DNA of 43,590 nt, from contig JAJYFM010000011.1 of NCBI GenBank assembly GCA_021790895.1, positions 1 through 43,590 of the forward strand, in the 5' to 3' direction. The translations under genes were made by a program, and so were the position numbers. Below are positions 6,313 through 16,410 of the stretch, in pieces. Origin of the DNA: a bacterium (lineage in GTDB: Bacteria > Vulcanimicrobiota > Vulcanimicrobiia > Vulcanimicrobiales > Vulcanimicrobiaceae). The stretch's first letter is position 1. Each line of letters begins with the position of its first letter. The notes under the pieces are model-generated. The model had not been told where the DNA came from. It saw only the letters and a list, made by a program, of their open reading frames with translations, and ran no database searches.

Positions 6313-7431
6313 GTGAAGCTATCCTGTGAGACCAAGGAAATCTCGGCCGCCGTCGGCGCGGCAAACAAAGTCGTAAACGCGCACACGACGGTGCCGATCC
6401 TTTCCAACGTACTCATTCAAGCCGAGAACGGATCCGTCTCCGTACGCGCAACCGACCTCGAACTTACTCTCGAGCAGCGGCTAAAAGCCGAGATTGAAGA
6501 GCCGGGCAGCGTCACGGTGCCGGCGAAACTCTTCGCAGGCTATCTTGCGAACCTCTCGCAAACCTCGACGCTCGATCTCAGCGGTACGCCGAATCGCGTC
6601 AGCGTGAAGTGCGAACGTACGAACTACGATTTTAATGCGCTTCCAGGCGAGGAATATCCGCCGCTGCCGGCCGCGGTCAAAGGCGCGCAATTCGCGCTCT
6701 CGGGAAAACGGCTGCGCGAAGGGATCGATGCCGTTATTTTTGCCGCAGCCTCGGAAGAAGCGCGCGGCGCGGTTATGATGGGGACGCTGCTCGAGATCGA
6801 AGGCGATAAACTCACCATGGTCGCGACCGACGGTTATCGGCTTGCGCGTTACGAAACCACGCTCGACGAATCGCCGGGTGGACACGAACGGTTCATCGTG
6901 CCGTCCCGGGCGCTCGCCGAGACGGCGCGCAATCTCGCTGGTGCCGATCGCGTCAACGTCAACGTTCTCGGCGCGCAAAATAATCAGTTGCAATTCTCCG
7001 CTGAAAACGCCGCCGTTACAGTGCGGTTGGTCGACGGACAATATCCGAATTACCAGCAGGTGATTCCGGCAAAGTTCGACCGTAAAATTACCGCGAACGT
7101 CTCCACGCTCGTCGGAGCGCTACGCCGCGCTGAGCTCGTCGCCGGCGACCGCGCTTCGATGGTGAAGATGAATCTCTCCAACCATACGCTGATCGTCACT
7201 GCGAACTCCGAACGCTCCGGAAACGCCTACGAAGAGATTGAGATCGACCAAGTGGGTGACGATCTCACGATCGCGTTTAACGCGCGCTACATGATCGAAG
7301 TGCTCAACCACGTCAAGAGCTCGCAATGCCACATTGAATTCGTCGGTCCGCTTTCGCCCGCGGCGTTGACCCCGGCCGAACCGACCGAAGGCGCGTCGCA
7401 GCTCTACGTGCTGATGCCGTTGCGCCAATAA
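6313..7431 (+). CDS. dnaN: DNA polymerase III beta subunit (sliding clamp)
   Basis: The product has 372 residues, the normal length for the clamp that encircles DNA and tethers polymerase III. It begins MKLSCETKEISAAVGAANKV and continues TTVPILSNVLI. Family landmarks are the MVATDGYRLA segment in the second clamp fold and VDGQYPNYQQVIP in the third. The C-terminus YVLMPLRQ matches the usual LPMR-type end. The start is GTG 6313, with AGAGGA about 12 nt upstream. It is followed by recF after 4 bp, the classical dnaA-dnaN-recF order. Confidence 0.97.
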   Translation: MKLSCETKEISAAVGAANKVVNAHTTVPILSNVLIQAENGSVSVRATDLELTLEQRLKAEIEEPGSVTVPAKLFAGYLANLSQTSTLDLSGTPNRVSVKCERTNYDFNALPGEEYPPLPAAVKGAQFALSGKRLREGIDAVIFAAASEEARGAVMMGTLLEIEGDKLTMVATDGYRLARYETTLDESPGGHERFIVPSRALAETARNLAGADRVNVNVLGAQNNQLQFSAENAAVTVRLVDGQYPNYQQVIPAKFDRKITANVSTLVGALRRAELVAGDRASMVKMNLSNHTLIVTANSERSGNAYEEIEIDQVGDDLTIAFNARYMIEVLNHVKSSQCHIEFVGPLSPAALTPAEPTEGASQLYVLMPLRQ

Positions 7432-7435
7432 CCCG

Positions 7436-8539
7436 ATGCGCATCACGCGCATTTCGTTGGCAAATTGCCGCAATTACGGCGAGGCGACGATCGAGCCGCA
7501 GACCGGGCTCAACGTCTTTCTCGGGCGTAACGCGCAAGGGAAGAGCAATCTCCTCGAAGCGATCGGCTTATTGGGCACGGGGAAATCCTTTCGCACCGCA
7601 CGCGAAGCGGAGATCGTTCGCGAGGGCTACGGCATTGCCGCCGTCACCGCCGAAGCGGTGGTGCGTTCCGGAAACGTCACCCTGGGCTTTACCATTGCGC
7701 GCGGGGAGCGAGCAACGCGCAAGACGCTGACGATCAATGGACGCGCGGTACGATACGCCCACTTTCTCGGTCGACTCCGCGTCGTGAGTTTCGCTCCCGC
7801 CGATCTCGCGTTGATCGTCGGAGCACCGGGCTTGCGGCGCGCATTTCTAAATCTCGCGTTGGCGCAGGAGCAGCCCAATTATTACACCGCCTTGGCGATG
7901 TATACGCGCACGCTTCGCCAGAAGAACGCGCTTCTTCGCGTCGGTCCGCCCTACGACGAAGAGCTCTTCGCCATCTACGATCGCACGATGATCGAACGCG
8001 GCGCGCGCATGACGTTGACGCGCGCGCAGTACGTGCAAGCGCTAAGCCCGCACGCCCGTGCCGAGCACCATCGTTGGAGCGCGGGCGAAGAACTCGCGCT
8101 TGGCTACAGCAGCGCGATCGGTTACGAGATCGGCGACGACGAAGCGGCGCTGCGCGAGCGATTCGCGCGCGCGCTCGAAACGGCGCGCCCTCGCGAGCGG
8201 GCGCGTGGCATCGCGCTCGTCGGCCCACACCGCGACGATCTCACGCTCGCGCTCGACGGACGTTCGCTAGCGGAGTACGGCTCGCAGGGGCAGCACCGCA
8301 CCGCGCTGCTGGCGCTGAAGGTCGCCGAGTACCGCGCGATGGCCGCAGCGACCGGCGAAGCGCCGCTCTTGCTGCTCGACGACGTGCTCTCCGAGCTCGA
8401 TCCCGACCGAGCGCGCCGTTTTCTCGAGGGATTAGGCGGCTTCGAACAGGCCTTCGTCACCGCAACCCACCTCGAGCATCCCTTGCCGGGCGCGACGACG
8501 TTCTCGATCGAGGGCGCGAAGGTCGCACGCGTCGCATGA
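7436..8539 (+). CDS. recF: DNA replication and repair protein RecF
   Basis: The product has 367 residues, a normal length. RecF is an SMC-like ATPase that binds gapped DNA and, with RecO and RecR, loads RecA. Walker A GRNAQGKSNLLEAI sits at 30-43. The ABC signature YGSQGQHRTALLALKVAEY precedes Walker B LLLLDDVLSELD near the C-terminus. ATG 7436 lies 4 bp after dnaN. The stop overlaps the start of the next gene (ATGA at 8536-8539), so the two are translationally coupled. Confidence 0.97.
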   Translation: MRITRISLANCRNYGEATIEPQTGLNVFLGRNAQGKSNLLEAIGLLGTGKSFRTAREAEIVREGYGIAAVTAEAVVRSGNVTLGFTIARGERATRKTLTINGRAVRYAHFLGRLRVVSFAPADLALIVGAPGLRRAFLNLALAQEQPNYYTALAMYTRTLRQKNALLRVGPPYDEELFAIYDRTMIERGARMTLTRAQYVQALSPHARAEHHRWSAGEELALGYSSAIGYEIGDDEAALRERFARALETARPRERARGIALVGPHRDDLTLALDGRSLAEYGSQGQHRTALLALKVAEYRAMAAATGEAPLLLLDDVLSELDPDRARRFLEGLGGFEQAFVTATHLEHPLPGATTFSIEGAKVARVA

Positions 8540-9378
8540 AATTCACCGCGCTCGGAGAGGCGTTGCGCAGCATCGACCTCGGCACGCCGATCGGCGACCC
8601 GCTGGCGATTCTCCAGAGCCACTGGGGAGAGATCGTCGGAATCGCGCTCGCCGGGCACACCTATCCGCGCGCCTTTGCCGGCGGGGAGCTGACGATCGTC
8701 GCCAGTTCGAACGGGTGGATCGCGAATCTCGCCTGGCTCGAAGAGGCGATTCTCAAACAACTCGCGCTCCACGGCTACGAGGTGACGCGGCTGATCTATC
8801 GCGTCGGCCGCATTCCGGGTCGGAGGGCGCGCTTGGAGCAGGCGACGGCGGGGGGCGCGACCGCACGATCGGCACCGCGGGAGCAGCGTCCGCCGAGCAA
8901 GGATGCCAAAGAAGCGTTCGCTCGGCTTCGCGCCGAAATCGAGGCCGACCGGCGGGCAAAAGCCGCCCTCGGGTGGAACGTATGCAATCGATGTGGAGCG
9001 CCGATCGCGCCCTACGCCGGGACGACCTGCGTCCTCTGCACGCTCGCTGCAAGCGAGCAGCGCACCCGCACGCTCGCACGCCTGCTCTTCGATGAGCCGT
9101 GGATGAGCTTCGAGCGCGCGCACGTCGCAGTAACCGGGCTGACGCGTGAGGATTTTTCCGCTGTGCGCCGCGAGTTATTGCGCCGCTGGGGGGATATCGT
9201 CAATCGGCTCGCGCGAGGGCGCGGTACTCCCATCGCGGATCGGGAGCGGGCGGTCGCACTAGCGTTCGTCGCCCTCAAGACCGGCCGCGTGCCCGACGAA
9301 CTCGCTCCCGCGACGTTGCGAAACGAGTTCGGAGACGAATTGTACGCTCGACTCTTTGGAACTGAAACGACAAGATAG
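8536..9378 (+). CDS. DUF721/DciA-like protein with zinc ribbon and C-terminal extension
   Basis: The product has 280 residues. ATG 8536 overlaps the recF stop; longer in-frame starts upstream would run through recF and are rejected. Residues about 1-95 fit DUF721 (DciA-like): a WGEIVG motif, then ELTIVASSNGWIANLAWLEE. DciA proteins help load the replicative helicase DnaB in bacteria without DnaC or DnaI. A charged linker leads to a zinc ribbon, CNRCGAP...TCVLC (about 155-173), and a helical Arg-rich C-terminal domain of about 100 residues not part of standard DUF721. Position between recF and gyrB supports a replication role. The helicase-loader function is inferred from family and context. 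Confidence 0.75.
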   Translation: MKFTALGEALRSIDLGTPIGDPLAILQSHWGEIVGIALAGHTYPRAFAGGELTIVASSNGWIANLAWLEEAILKQLALHGYEVTRLIYRVGRIPGRRARLEQATAGGATARSAPREQRPPSKDAKEAFARLRAEIEADRRAKAALGWNVCNRCGAPIAPYAGTTCVLCTLAASEQRTRTLARLLFDEPWMSFERAHVAVTGLTREDFSAVRRELLRRWGDIVNRLARGRGTPIADRERAVALAFVALKTGRVPDELAPATLRNEFGDELYARLFGTETTR

Positions 9379-9381
9379 GTT

Positions 9382-11280
9382 ATGGCAACAGATTATACCG
9401 GCGAACAGATCGAGGTATTGCGCGGGCTCGAAGCCGTGCGCAAGCGCCCGGGTATGTACATCGGCAATACCAACGAACGCGGATTGCACCAGCTCGTCTA
9501 CGAAGCGGTCGACAACTCCGTCGACGAAGCGCTTGCGGGCTATGCGAAAAATGTCGCCGTCACACTCTATCGCGACGGATCGTGCTCGGTCGAAGACGAC
9601 GGGCGCGGCATTCCGGTCGACATTCATGCCGAAGAGGGGTTGCCGGCCGCCGAAGTCGTGATGACGGTGCTCCATGCCGGCGGCAAGTTCGGAAAAGGCG
9701 GCTACAAAGTTTCGGGCGGCCTGCACGGCGTCGGCATTTCGGTGGTGAACGCGCTCTCGGAATGGATGGTCACGCGCGTGTATCGCGACGGGCACACCTA
9801 CGAATTGCGATTCGAACGCGGCATCACCGCGCAGAAGATGAAGAAGGTCGGCAAGACCGATCGCACCGGGACGTTCCAGCAGTTCAAGCCGGACATGGAG
9901 ATCTTCGAGACCGGCGATTTTCATTGGGATGTTTTGCAGAAACGCCTACGCGAACTCGCCTTTCTCAATCGCGGCTTGCAGATAACGCTGCGCGACGAAC
10001 GCGGCGAACAAGTGCGCGAGCGCACCTATAAATACGAAGGCGGCATCGTTGAGTTCGTGAAGTACCTCAACGAAAAAAAGGATGCGCTGCACGATATCAT
10101 CGCGACGCATCACGAACGCGACGGCGTGGATATCGAAGTTGCGCTGCAATACACCGATAGTTACAACGAGCAAATTTATTCTTACGCCAACAATATCAAC
10201 ACCATCGAAGGCGGCATGCATCTGCTCGGCTTCCGCACCGCCATAACCAATGCAGTGAACTCCTCGGCGCGCAAACGCGGCATCCTCAAAGAAGCCGACG
10301 GCAACCTTTCAACCGACGATTGCATGGAGGGGCTCACCGCGGTCGTCTCGGTAAAACTCGCAGAGCCGCAGTTCGAAGGGCAGACGAAAACCAAACTTGG
10401 AAACGCCAAGGTTCGCAGCATCGTCTACGGGTTGCTCAACGAACGGCTCGAGTTTTTCTTCGAAGAGAACCCGAAAGCGGCGCGCGCGATCATCGATAAA
10501 TGCATGCAGGCGTCGCGCGCACGCGAAGCGGCGAAAAAAGCACGCGATCTTTCGCGCCGGAAGAATGCGCTCGAAGGCTCGGGGCTTCCGGGAAAGCTCG
10601 TCGACTGCAAAAACCAAGACCCGCGTGAAAGCGAGATCTTCTTAGTCGAAGGCGACTCGGCCGGCGGCACGGCCAAGGGCGGACGCGACCCCGATAAACA
10701 AGCGATCCTTCCTTTGCGCGGCAAGATCATCAACGTTGAAAAAGCGCGTCTGGATAAAGTGCTCTCGAACGAAGAGATTCGGACGATGATCACGGCGTTG
10801 GGCACCGGCTTCGGCGATGAGTTCGATGTCGCCAAGCTGCGCTACCACAAAGTCATCATCATGACCGATGCCGACGTCGACGGCTCGCATATCCGCACGT
10901 TGCTCCTGACGTTTTTCTATCGCCAGATGAAGCCATTGATCGAACAGGGGCACGTCTATATCGCGCAACCGCCGCTCTACGGCGTGCGCAAAGGCAAGAA
11001 GCAATGGTGGGCGTTCAACGAGGGCGAGCTTCGCGATATCTTCGCCGGAGCCGACCCCAAAGAGTTCACCGTACAGCAATACAAAGGCTTGGGTGAGATG
11101 GATGCCGAGCAGCTCGCCGAGACCACGATGGAGCCCGACCATCGTCGGCTCGTCCGCATCGCGGTCGAAGATGCCGTCGAGGCCGAGCAGATCTTCGTCG
11201 ACCTGATGGGCGATAAAGTCGAGTCGCGCAAGCAATATATCTTCGAGTACGCGAAAAACGTGAAGGCGCTCGACCTCTAA
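9382..11280 (+). CDS. gyrB: DNA gyrase subunit B
   Basis: The product has 632 residues, typical for the short GyrB form. GyrB powers negative supercoiling with GyrA by ATP hydrolysis. The GHKL ATPase begins GLEAVRKRPGMYIG, with VDNSVDEA, DDGRGIPVDIH and GGLHGVGISVVNALS. The TOPRIM domain shows EGDSAGG near residue 423 and DADVDGSHIRTLLLTFFYR near 495. QYKGLGEMDAEQL near the end is the GyrB/ParE C-terminal signature. It starts 3 bp after the DciA-like gene. A ParE identity is unlikely given the neighbours. Confidence 0.97.
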   Translation: MATDYTGEQIEVLRGLEAVRKRPGMYIGNTNERGLHQLVYEAVDNSVDEALAGYAKNVAVTLYRDGSCSVEDDGRGIPVDIHAEEGLPAAEVVMTVLHAGGKFGKGGYKVSGGLHGVGISVVNALSEWMVTRVYRDGHTYELRFERGITAQKMKKVGKTDRTGTFQQFKPDMEIFETGDFHWDVLQKRLRELAFLNRGLQITLRDERGEQVRERTYKYEGGIVEFVKYLNEKKDALHDIIATHHERDGVDIEVALQYTDSYNEQIYSYANNINTIEGGMHLLGFRTAITNAVNSSARKRGILKEADGNLSTDDCMEGLTAVVSVKLAEPQFEGQTKTKLGNAKVRSIVYGLLNERLEFFFEENPKAARAIIDKCMQASRAREAAKKARDLSRRKNALEGSGLPGKLVDCKNQDPRESEIFLVEGDSAGGTAKGGRDPDKQAILPLRGKIINVEKARLDKVLSNEEIRTMITALGTGFGDEFDVAKLRYHKVIIMTDADVDGSHIRTLLLTFFYRQMKPLIEQGHVYIAQPPLYGVRKGKKQWWAFNEGELRDIFAGADPKEFTVQQYKGLGEMDAEQLAETTMEPDHRRLVRIAVEDAVEAEQIFVDLMGDKVESRKQYIFEYAKNVKALDL

Positions 11281-11322
11281 GAAAGGCTCCGCGGCGGGGG
11301 CTCCGCTCCCTCGGGGCGCATA

Positions 11323-14300
11323 GTGCAGAGAAGAATGCGCACGCGACTCGCCGTGCCCGCGGCTGCTCTCGTTCTCCTCATCGTCCTCGCCGTCACGCTC
11401 GGCGCGGCGATCGCCCGCATGGGGATCGAGGCCGTCGGCTCGCTCGCGCTCGGTGGGAGCCTACGCATCGCGTCGATCGAGCGGGCGGGGAAGCGCTTCG
11501 ATCTCCACGATCTCCGATTTACCCGCGGCGGGATAACGATTGCACGGATCGCCGACGTGCGGGTCGGCTTTCGCTTCCGCGATCTGCTCCCCGGGAGTCG
11601 CCATCGTTTCGGCATTCACAGCCTCGAGCTCGACGGTGCGCGATTCGCCCTCGTTCGGCTTCCCGACGGCAACTTCGCCCTCCCGACGTTGCCCTTTGCG
11701 AGCCCGAGCTATCCGCAGCCGCCGAACCGCGTTCCGCTCGCGATCGCGCTCCGCATTCACGGCGCGACGCTACGATTCGCCGATACGCTCGGCGATGCGG
11801 TGCACATCGTTTCGATTGACGCGACGGGGCGCTTCGATTCCGCCACCCATAGCTCGTTGCGTGCGAGCGGTCGCGTTCTCGGCCCTGGGGGCTCGCGGAT
11901 CTCGCTGAGCGGCGGCGACGATGCGGCGCTGCATCTCGCGCGCTATCGACTCGCCGCGCGATCGCTGCCGCTGGTCACCGCGCTGCGCGTGCTGCTCGGA
12001 CGCGGTTCGCGGGTGCAATTGCGTGCCGGGAGCGCGCAGCATCTCCGCGCAACGCTCTATGCGATCGGTGCGCGCGGCCACTACCACCTCGATCTTCAAG
12101 CGCAGCTTCGCGGCGCAGCACTCGAGGTTCCCGGGCTCGCCGTGCCGATCGATCATCTCACCGGCGCTCTCGCACTGCGCGAGGGCGGGCTCTATATCGG
12201 TCATCTCGTCGGCGCGCTCGCCGGTATTCCCATCATCGCGAACGGCGGCATCTTCGATTGGGGATCGCCGCAACTGCGCATCGCGATCTCGGGAAGCGGC
12301 CGAACCGAGCGACTCGCGACGGCGCTTCCCTGGCTGCGCGGTCGGCCGCTCCACGGCGAACTCGCCTTCGGCGCGCTCGCCGAAGGCACGCCGGACTCGC
12401 CGGTGCTGCGGATCCGCGTTCGCGCGGCGACGATGCGCTACGGCGCCTATCGCGTCGAGCAGCTCGGCGCGCACGCGATCTATAACGACGGCCGCCTCGC
12501 GATCACCGCGGCGCACGCGCAGTACGGGCGGCTCCGGCTCGCGCTGCACGGCGTGCTGCGCACGGCGGGCCCGGTGCGCAGCGATCTTCTCGTTCACGGC
12601 TCCGGCGATGCCGCCGACCTTCCGATCCTCGGTGAACTCTTGGGACGGGAGCCGCTGCGCCTCGATCTCGTCGTTCGCGGGCGTGGCGCTTCGTTCGGGG
12701 CGTGGGGCAGCGTGCTCGCACGCAACGATGCGCGCCGGGCCGGGGCGCTGATCGCGCTCGATCGCAGCGGCGCCGGATCGATCGCACCGATCTGGCTGCG
12801 GCGCGGCGGCGAGATGCTCGCCGGCGGGTACGTTCGCCCACCGCGGGGAGCGGGGGCGCTCTGGCTGCGCGCGCGCGCGCTCGATCTGCGCCCCCCCGAG
12901 CTCCCGGCACCGCCGGGGCTCGCGCTCGTACCGCCCTTCTCCGGCCGGCTCGAGCGGCTCGATCTTCTCGGAGGCGGGCCGGGGCGCGTGCTGGTCGGGA
13001 GTGCCGCGACGCGGGGGTTGGCGCTCGCCGGGGTCCCGTTCGCGCGCCTCACGCTCGCTGCGGCGGGGGCGTTGCCGGAGATCGCGCTCGGCAAGGTAGC
13101 GGCGACCGGTCCGTGGGGGCGCTTCACCGGATCCGGCGCGCTCGATCCCAAGCGCGTCGTTGTCGTTGGAAGCGCGCACGTTCGGCCGGGGCGGCTTCCC
13201 TTTCCACCGGGGCTCGCACTGCACGGCGCGCTGAGCGGGCCGATCTCCCTCGCCCTCGCCCCGGGCTCGCTCGAGCTCGGCAGCGCCGGGTTGCACGGCG
13301 AGGCGCTGCGCGTCGACGGGGTCCCCGTCTCGCAGCTGGCCGGTGCGGTCACGTATAACGGGAGCGAGCTTGCGGTGCACGGCCTGGCCGCCGACTTCGC
13401 CGGCGGGCGCGCCTACGGCTCGGGAACCCTCGCGCTCGGCCCCGGGAGCGACGCGCTCTCGATCGTCGCCACCCGGCTCGCCGCGGGGGCGTTTCGGAGG
13501 TTCGGGCTCCCCCTCGATGCGGGGCGAATCGGCGCGCGAGGCGAGCTCGGTTTCGACGGGAAGGCGTTGAGCTACGCCGGTGGCGTGGTGCTCTCGAAGG
13601 CGCGGCGCGGGCGCTTCACCCTCGGCGGATTCGGCGATCTCCGGTACGCGAAGGGCGCGCTCCGAGTCTCCCGGGCGACCGGAGAGCTCTCCGGTGCGGT
13701 CGGTTCGATCGCCGGCTCGCTGCAGGGGCTCGGCGGCGGCGACCCGCGCATTGCGGCGCACGGAAGCATCGCCGCGGCGCCGATCGCTCCGCTGCTCGAC
13801 GCCTTCGCGATCGCCCACCCCCCGGTCGGCGGCGTCGTCGCCGGGCCCTTCACGCTCGAGGGCTCGCTTGGGGCGCCATCGGCGACCGCCGAGCTCACCG
13901 GACTCGGGCTCCATCTCAACGGGCAGGGGATCCGCCGCGCGAGCGGCAGCCTCGCGTTCTCGCCGCAGCGCGTCGCGCTCACTGCCGGGCGCCTGTTGGT
14001 CGGCTCGACGGCGGCCCGCGCCGACGCCGCGTACGGCGAGGCGGGGGGGCGGCTCGCGCTGAGCGCGCGGAGCGCCGATCTCGAGGACTTCGACGATCTC
14101 TTCGATACCGGCGATACGCTCGCCGGGCGCGGGAGCCTCGCCTTCGACCTGCGGAGCGATGCGCACGTCTTGAGTTCGCAAGGGCGTTTTCAGGTCGTCG
14201 GTCTGCGCATCCGCAACCTCACGCTCGGCGCGGCGACCGGTCATTGGACGAGCGCTCGGAACGTCGTCACCGGAGTGATGACCGATGCCGGACCCTACGG

Positions 14301-16410
14301 AGCGCTCGCGGCGACCGGTAGCATCGCCGCACGCCCCGAACCGAATTGGCGCTCCAGTTTGCTGCACGCGCGCTACGATCTGCGCGCGACGCTCAGCGGC
14401 CTCGATGTGGCAACCTGGATCGCGGTACTCGATCTGCCGCGGGTTCCCGCGACCGGGCACGTCGACGCGACGCTGACGCTTCAGGGCTCCTATCCGCACG
14501 CGCGCGCCGAAGCGAGCGCCTCGCTGCGCGACGGCACCCTCATGGGGTTACCAATCGATACACTCAACGTCGCCGGACGGAGTAACGGCAGCAACGTCGA
14601 CCTTCTGGGGATCGATCTCGCCGCACCGGGGCTCGACGCGCGCGCGAGCGGGCGCTTCGGCTTCGCACCGGAAGCACCGATAGCGCTGAAGGGCTCGGCG
14701 AGCTCGAACGATATCGCGGGGGTCATCTCGCGCCTCGTGCATCTCAGCCTGCCGGTCACCGGGAATTTCGAGAGCACCTTTGCGGTCACGGGGACGCAGC
14801 GCCACCCGCGCCTGCGCGCCGGTTTCGACGGCCGTACTGTCGGCATCGAGGGGGTTCGCGTTCCCAGCCTCTTCGGAGCGCTGACCTACGCCGACGGGAG
14901 GATCGAGCTCCAGAATGCCGGCGCGCGTTTCACCCGCGGCCGCGTCGACCTCTCCGGCGAACTTCCGATCCGCCTCGCGCCGCTTGGAGTGGGGCCTGGT
15001 ACTGCACCGGTCGATGCCTCGCTGACGGTGCACGATCTCGACCCGGGACTCGCGGCGCGCTTTCTCGGCAACGCCACCGAGCTCGCCGGTCGGATCGACG
15101 GCGTCGGCCAGCTCGCGGGGAAACTCGACGACCCGACGCTCGCCGGGCGTTTTACGCTCCGCGACGGACGCTATCAGAGCAATCTCGAGCGCATTCCGCT
15201 GACCGGCATCACCGGCACGTTGCTCTTCGGGCGGAAACACGCTCGATTACTCGGCCTGAGCGCCTTCGCCGGTGCGGGGCGTCTCTTCGGCTCGGGGCGG
15301 CTGGCGATCGGAACCCGGGGCGCATTGAGCTACCGGGCGCAACTGCACGCGATCGGCGCGAGGCTCGATTCGCCGAGTTTCGGCGGCGGAACGATCGACG
15401 CCGATCTCCGCTTCAACGGCCAGAGTGGATCGCTTGCGAAAGTAAGCGGTAAAGCGACGCTGCGCGACGGCGTGCTGCCGTTCATGGCGTTTGCAGGCGC
15501 ATCTGCGTTGGGGAACGGGCATCTGCCGTTGAACCTCGCTTTCGATGTCGATATCGCGCTCGGTCGCGGAGTGCGCGTTCGCGGCAGCGGATATGGAGCG
15601 GGTCTCGATATCGGCGCGACCGGCAGCGCGCACCTTGCGGGGAGCTTACGCGCGCCGACGTTGGAAGGACGATTCATCTCCACCGGCGGCTCGCTCGTCT
15701 ATTTCGATCGATCGTTCCGCGTCGATAGCGCGATCCTGCGATTCCAGGCGCGCAACGGGGTCATGCCGACGATCGCCGCATCGGCATCGGCGCAGGTCAG
15801 CAATCCGGATCCCAATCGCGCGCGCAACCCGTTCGGAAGCGCGGAGGTCAGCATCGCGGTGCGCGGCCCGCTCGATGCGCTCGACGTTACGTTGAGCTCC
15901 GATCCGAGTTATCCGCGCGAACAGATCCTCGCGTTGATCGCACCGTTCGGCGGCGTCGTCGGTTCGGCGCAATCGTTTGGTGTGAGTTCGGGCGCGCCGT
16001 CGGTCGGCGAAGAGGCATTCAATTTGCTCAACGCCCAGTTCTCATCGGCCTTACTGGGACCGATCGAAAGTGCGCTCGGGCGCGGGCTCGGCTTGAGCGA
16101 TCTCAGTCTCAATCTCAGTTACACCGGCGGCGTCGCCGTAACCGCGCAACGCATTCTCGGTAAGAAATTCAGCGTCGCATATTCGACGAGCTTCGGAACG
16201 ATTACGCGACAATCGGTCTCGTTGCAATTCGTTCCGACGCGCCGCACCGTCGCGAGCCTCACGTTCTTTACCGTACTCGGATCGCCGCAATTACTCAACA
16301 GCACGTTCGGAACCGGATCGAATCTGCTATATTACGGCACGGCGCTGCCGACCGGCGTTGCGCTCAACGGCACGAACGGATTTAGTTTCACACTCGAATT
16401 GCGGCCGTAA
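11323..16410 (+). CDS. TamB/YtfN-like (DUF490) translocation and assembly protein
   Basis: The very long product has 1695 residues. One N-terminal membrane anchor (about 6-28) is followed by many beta-rich repeats of AsmA/DUF748/TamB type, then a C-terminal DUF490-like domain of about 350 residues with SYPREQILALIAPFGG and GLGLSDLSLNLSYTGGVAVT. TamB proteins form a periplasm-spanning beta-taco that moves phospholipid to, or helps assemble proteins in, the outer membrane. GTG 11323 was taken as start; ATG 11335 is equally possible. GC content is extreme in the middle, so long antisense frames occur. It is separated from bamA by two other genes; no TamA is seen. Confidence 0.85.
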   Translation: MQRRMRTRLAVPAAALVLLIVLAVTLGAAIARMGIEAVGSLALGGSLRIASIERAGKRFDLHDLRFTRGGITIARIADVRVGFRFRDLLPGSRHRFGIHSLELDGARFALVRLPDGNFALPTLPFASPSYPQPPNRVPLAIALRIHGATLRFADTLGDAVHIVSIDATGRFDSATHSSLRASGRVLGPGGSRISLSGGDDAALHLARYRLAARSLPLVTALRVLLGRGSRVQLRAGSAQHLRATLYAIGARGHYHLDLQAQLRGAALEVPGLAVPIDHLTGALALREGGLYIGHLVGALAGIPIIANGGIFDWGSPQLRIAISGSGRTERLATALPWLRGRPLHGELAFGALAEGTPDSPVLRIRVRAATMRYGAYRVEQLGAHAIYNDGRLAITAAHAQYGRLRLALHGVLRTAGPVRSDLLVHGSGDAADLPILGELLGREPLRLDLVVRGRGASFGAWGSVLARNDARRAGALIALDRSGAGSIAPIWLRRGGEMLAGGYVRPPRGAGALWLRARALDLRPPELPAPPGLALVPPFSGRLERLDLLGGGPGRVLVGSAATRGLALAGVPFARLTLAAAGALPEIALGKVAATGPWGRFTGSGALDPKRVVVVGSAHVRPGRLPFPPGLALHGALSGPISLALAPGSLELGSAGLHGEALRVDGVPVSQLAGAVTYNGSELAVHGLAADFAGGRAYGSGTLALGPGSDALSIVATRLAAGAFRRFGLPLDAGRIGARGELGFDGKALSYAGGVVLSKARRGRFTLGGFGDLRYAKGALRVSRATGELSGAVGSIAGSLQGLGGGDPRIAAHGSIAAAPIAPLLDAFAIAHPPVGGVVAGPFTLEGSLGAPSATAELTGLGLHLNGQGIRRASGSLAFSPQRVALTAGRLLVGSTAARADAAYGEAGGRLALSARSADLEDFDDLFDTGDTLAGRGSLAFDLRSDAHVLSSQGRFQVVGLRIRNLTLGAATGHWTSARNVVTGVMTDAGPYGALAATGSIAARPEPNWRSSLLHARYDLRATLSGLDVATWIAVLDLPRVPATGHVDATLTLQGSYPHARAEASASLRDGTLMGLPIDTLNVAGRSNGSNVDLLGIDLAAPGLDARASGRFGFAPEAPIALKGSASSNDIAGVISRLVHLSLPVTGNFESTFAVTGTQRHPRLRAGFDGRTVGIEGVRVPSLFGALTYADGRIELQNAGARFTRGRVDLSGELPIRLAPLGVGPGTAPVDASLTVHDLDPGLAARFLGNATELAGRIDGVGQLAGKLDDPTLAGRFTLRDGRYQSNLERIPLTGITGTLLFGRKHARLLGLSAFAGAGRLFGSGRLAIGTRGALSYRAQLHAIGARLDSPSFGGGTIDADLRFNGQSGSLAKVSGKATLRDGVLPFMAFAGASALGNGHLPLNLAFDVDIALGRGVRVRGSGYGAGLDIGATGSAHLAGSLRAPTLEGRFISTGGSLVYFDRSFRVDSAILRFQARNGVMPTIAASASAQVSNPDPNRARNPFGSAEVSIAVRGPLDALDVTLSSDPSYPREQILALIAPFGGVVGSAQSFGVSSGAPSVGEEAFNLLNAQFSSALLGPIESALGRGLGLSDLSLNLSYTGGVAVTAQRILGKKFSVAYSTSFGTITRQSVSLQFVPTRRTVASLTFFTVLGSPQLLNSTFGTGSNLLYYGTALPTGVALNGTNGFSFTLELRP

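Noticed and set aside
8074-8535. Upstream extension of the DciA-like frame into recF
   Set aside because: It lies in a recF shadow frame with Arg-rich composition. The ATGA overlap at 8536 gives the natural start.
11770-14499. 909-codon open frame on the minus strand across the tamB-like gene
   Set aside because: Its translation is low-complexity Arg/Glu/Ala-rich with no domain, as expected for the antisense of a GC-rich gene. The plus-strand frame has clear TamB character.
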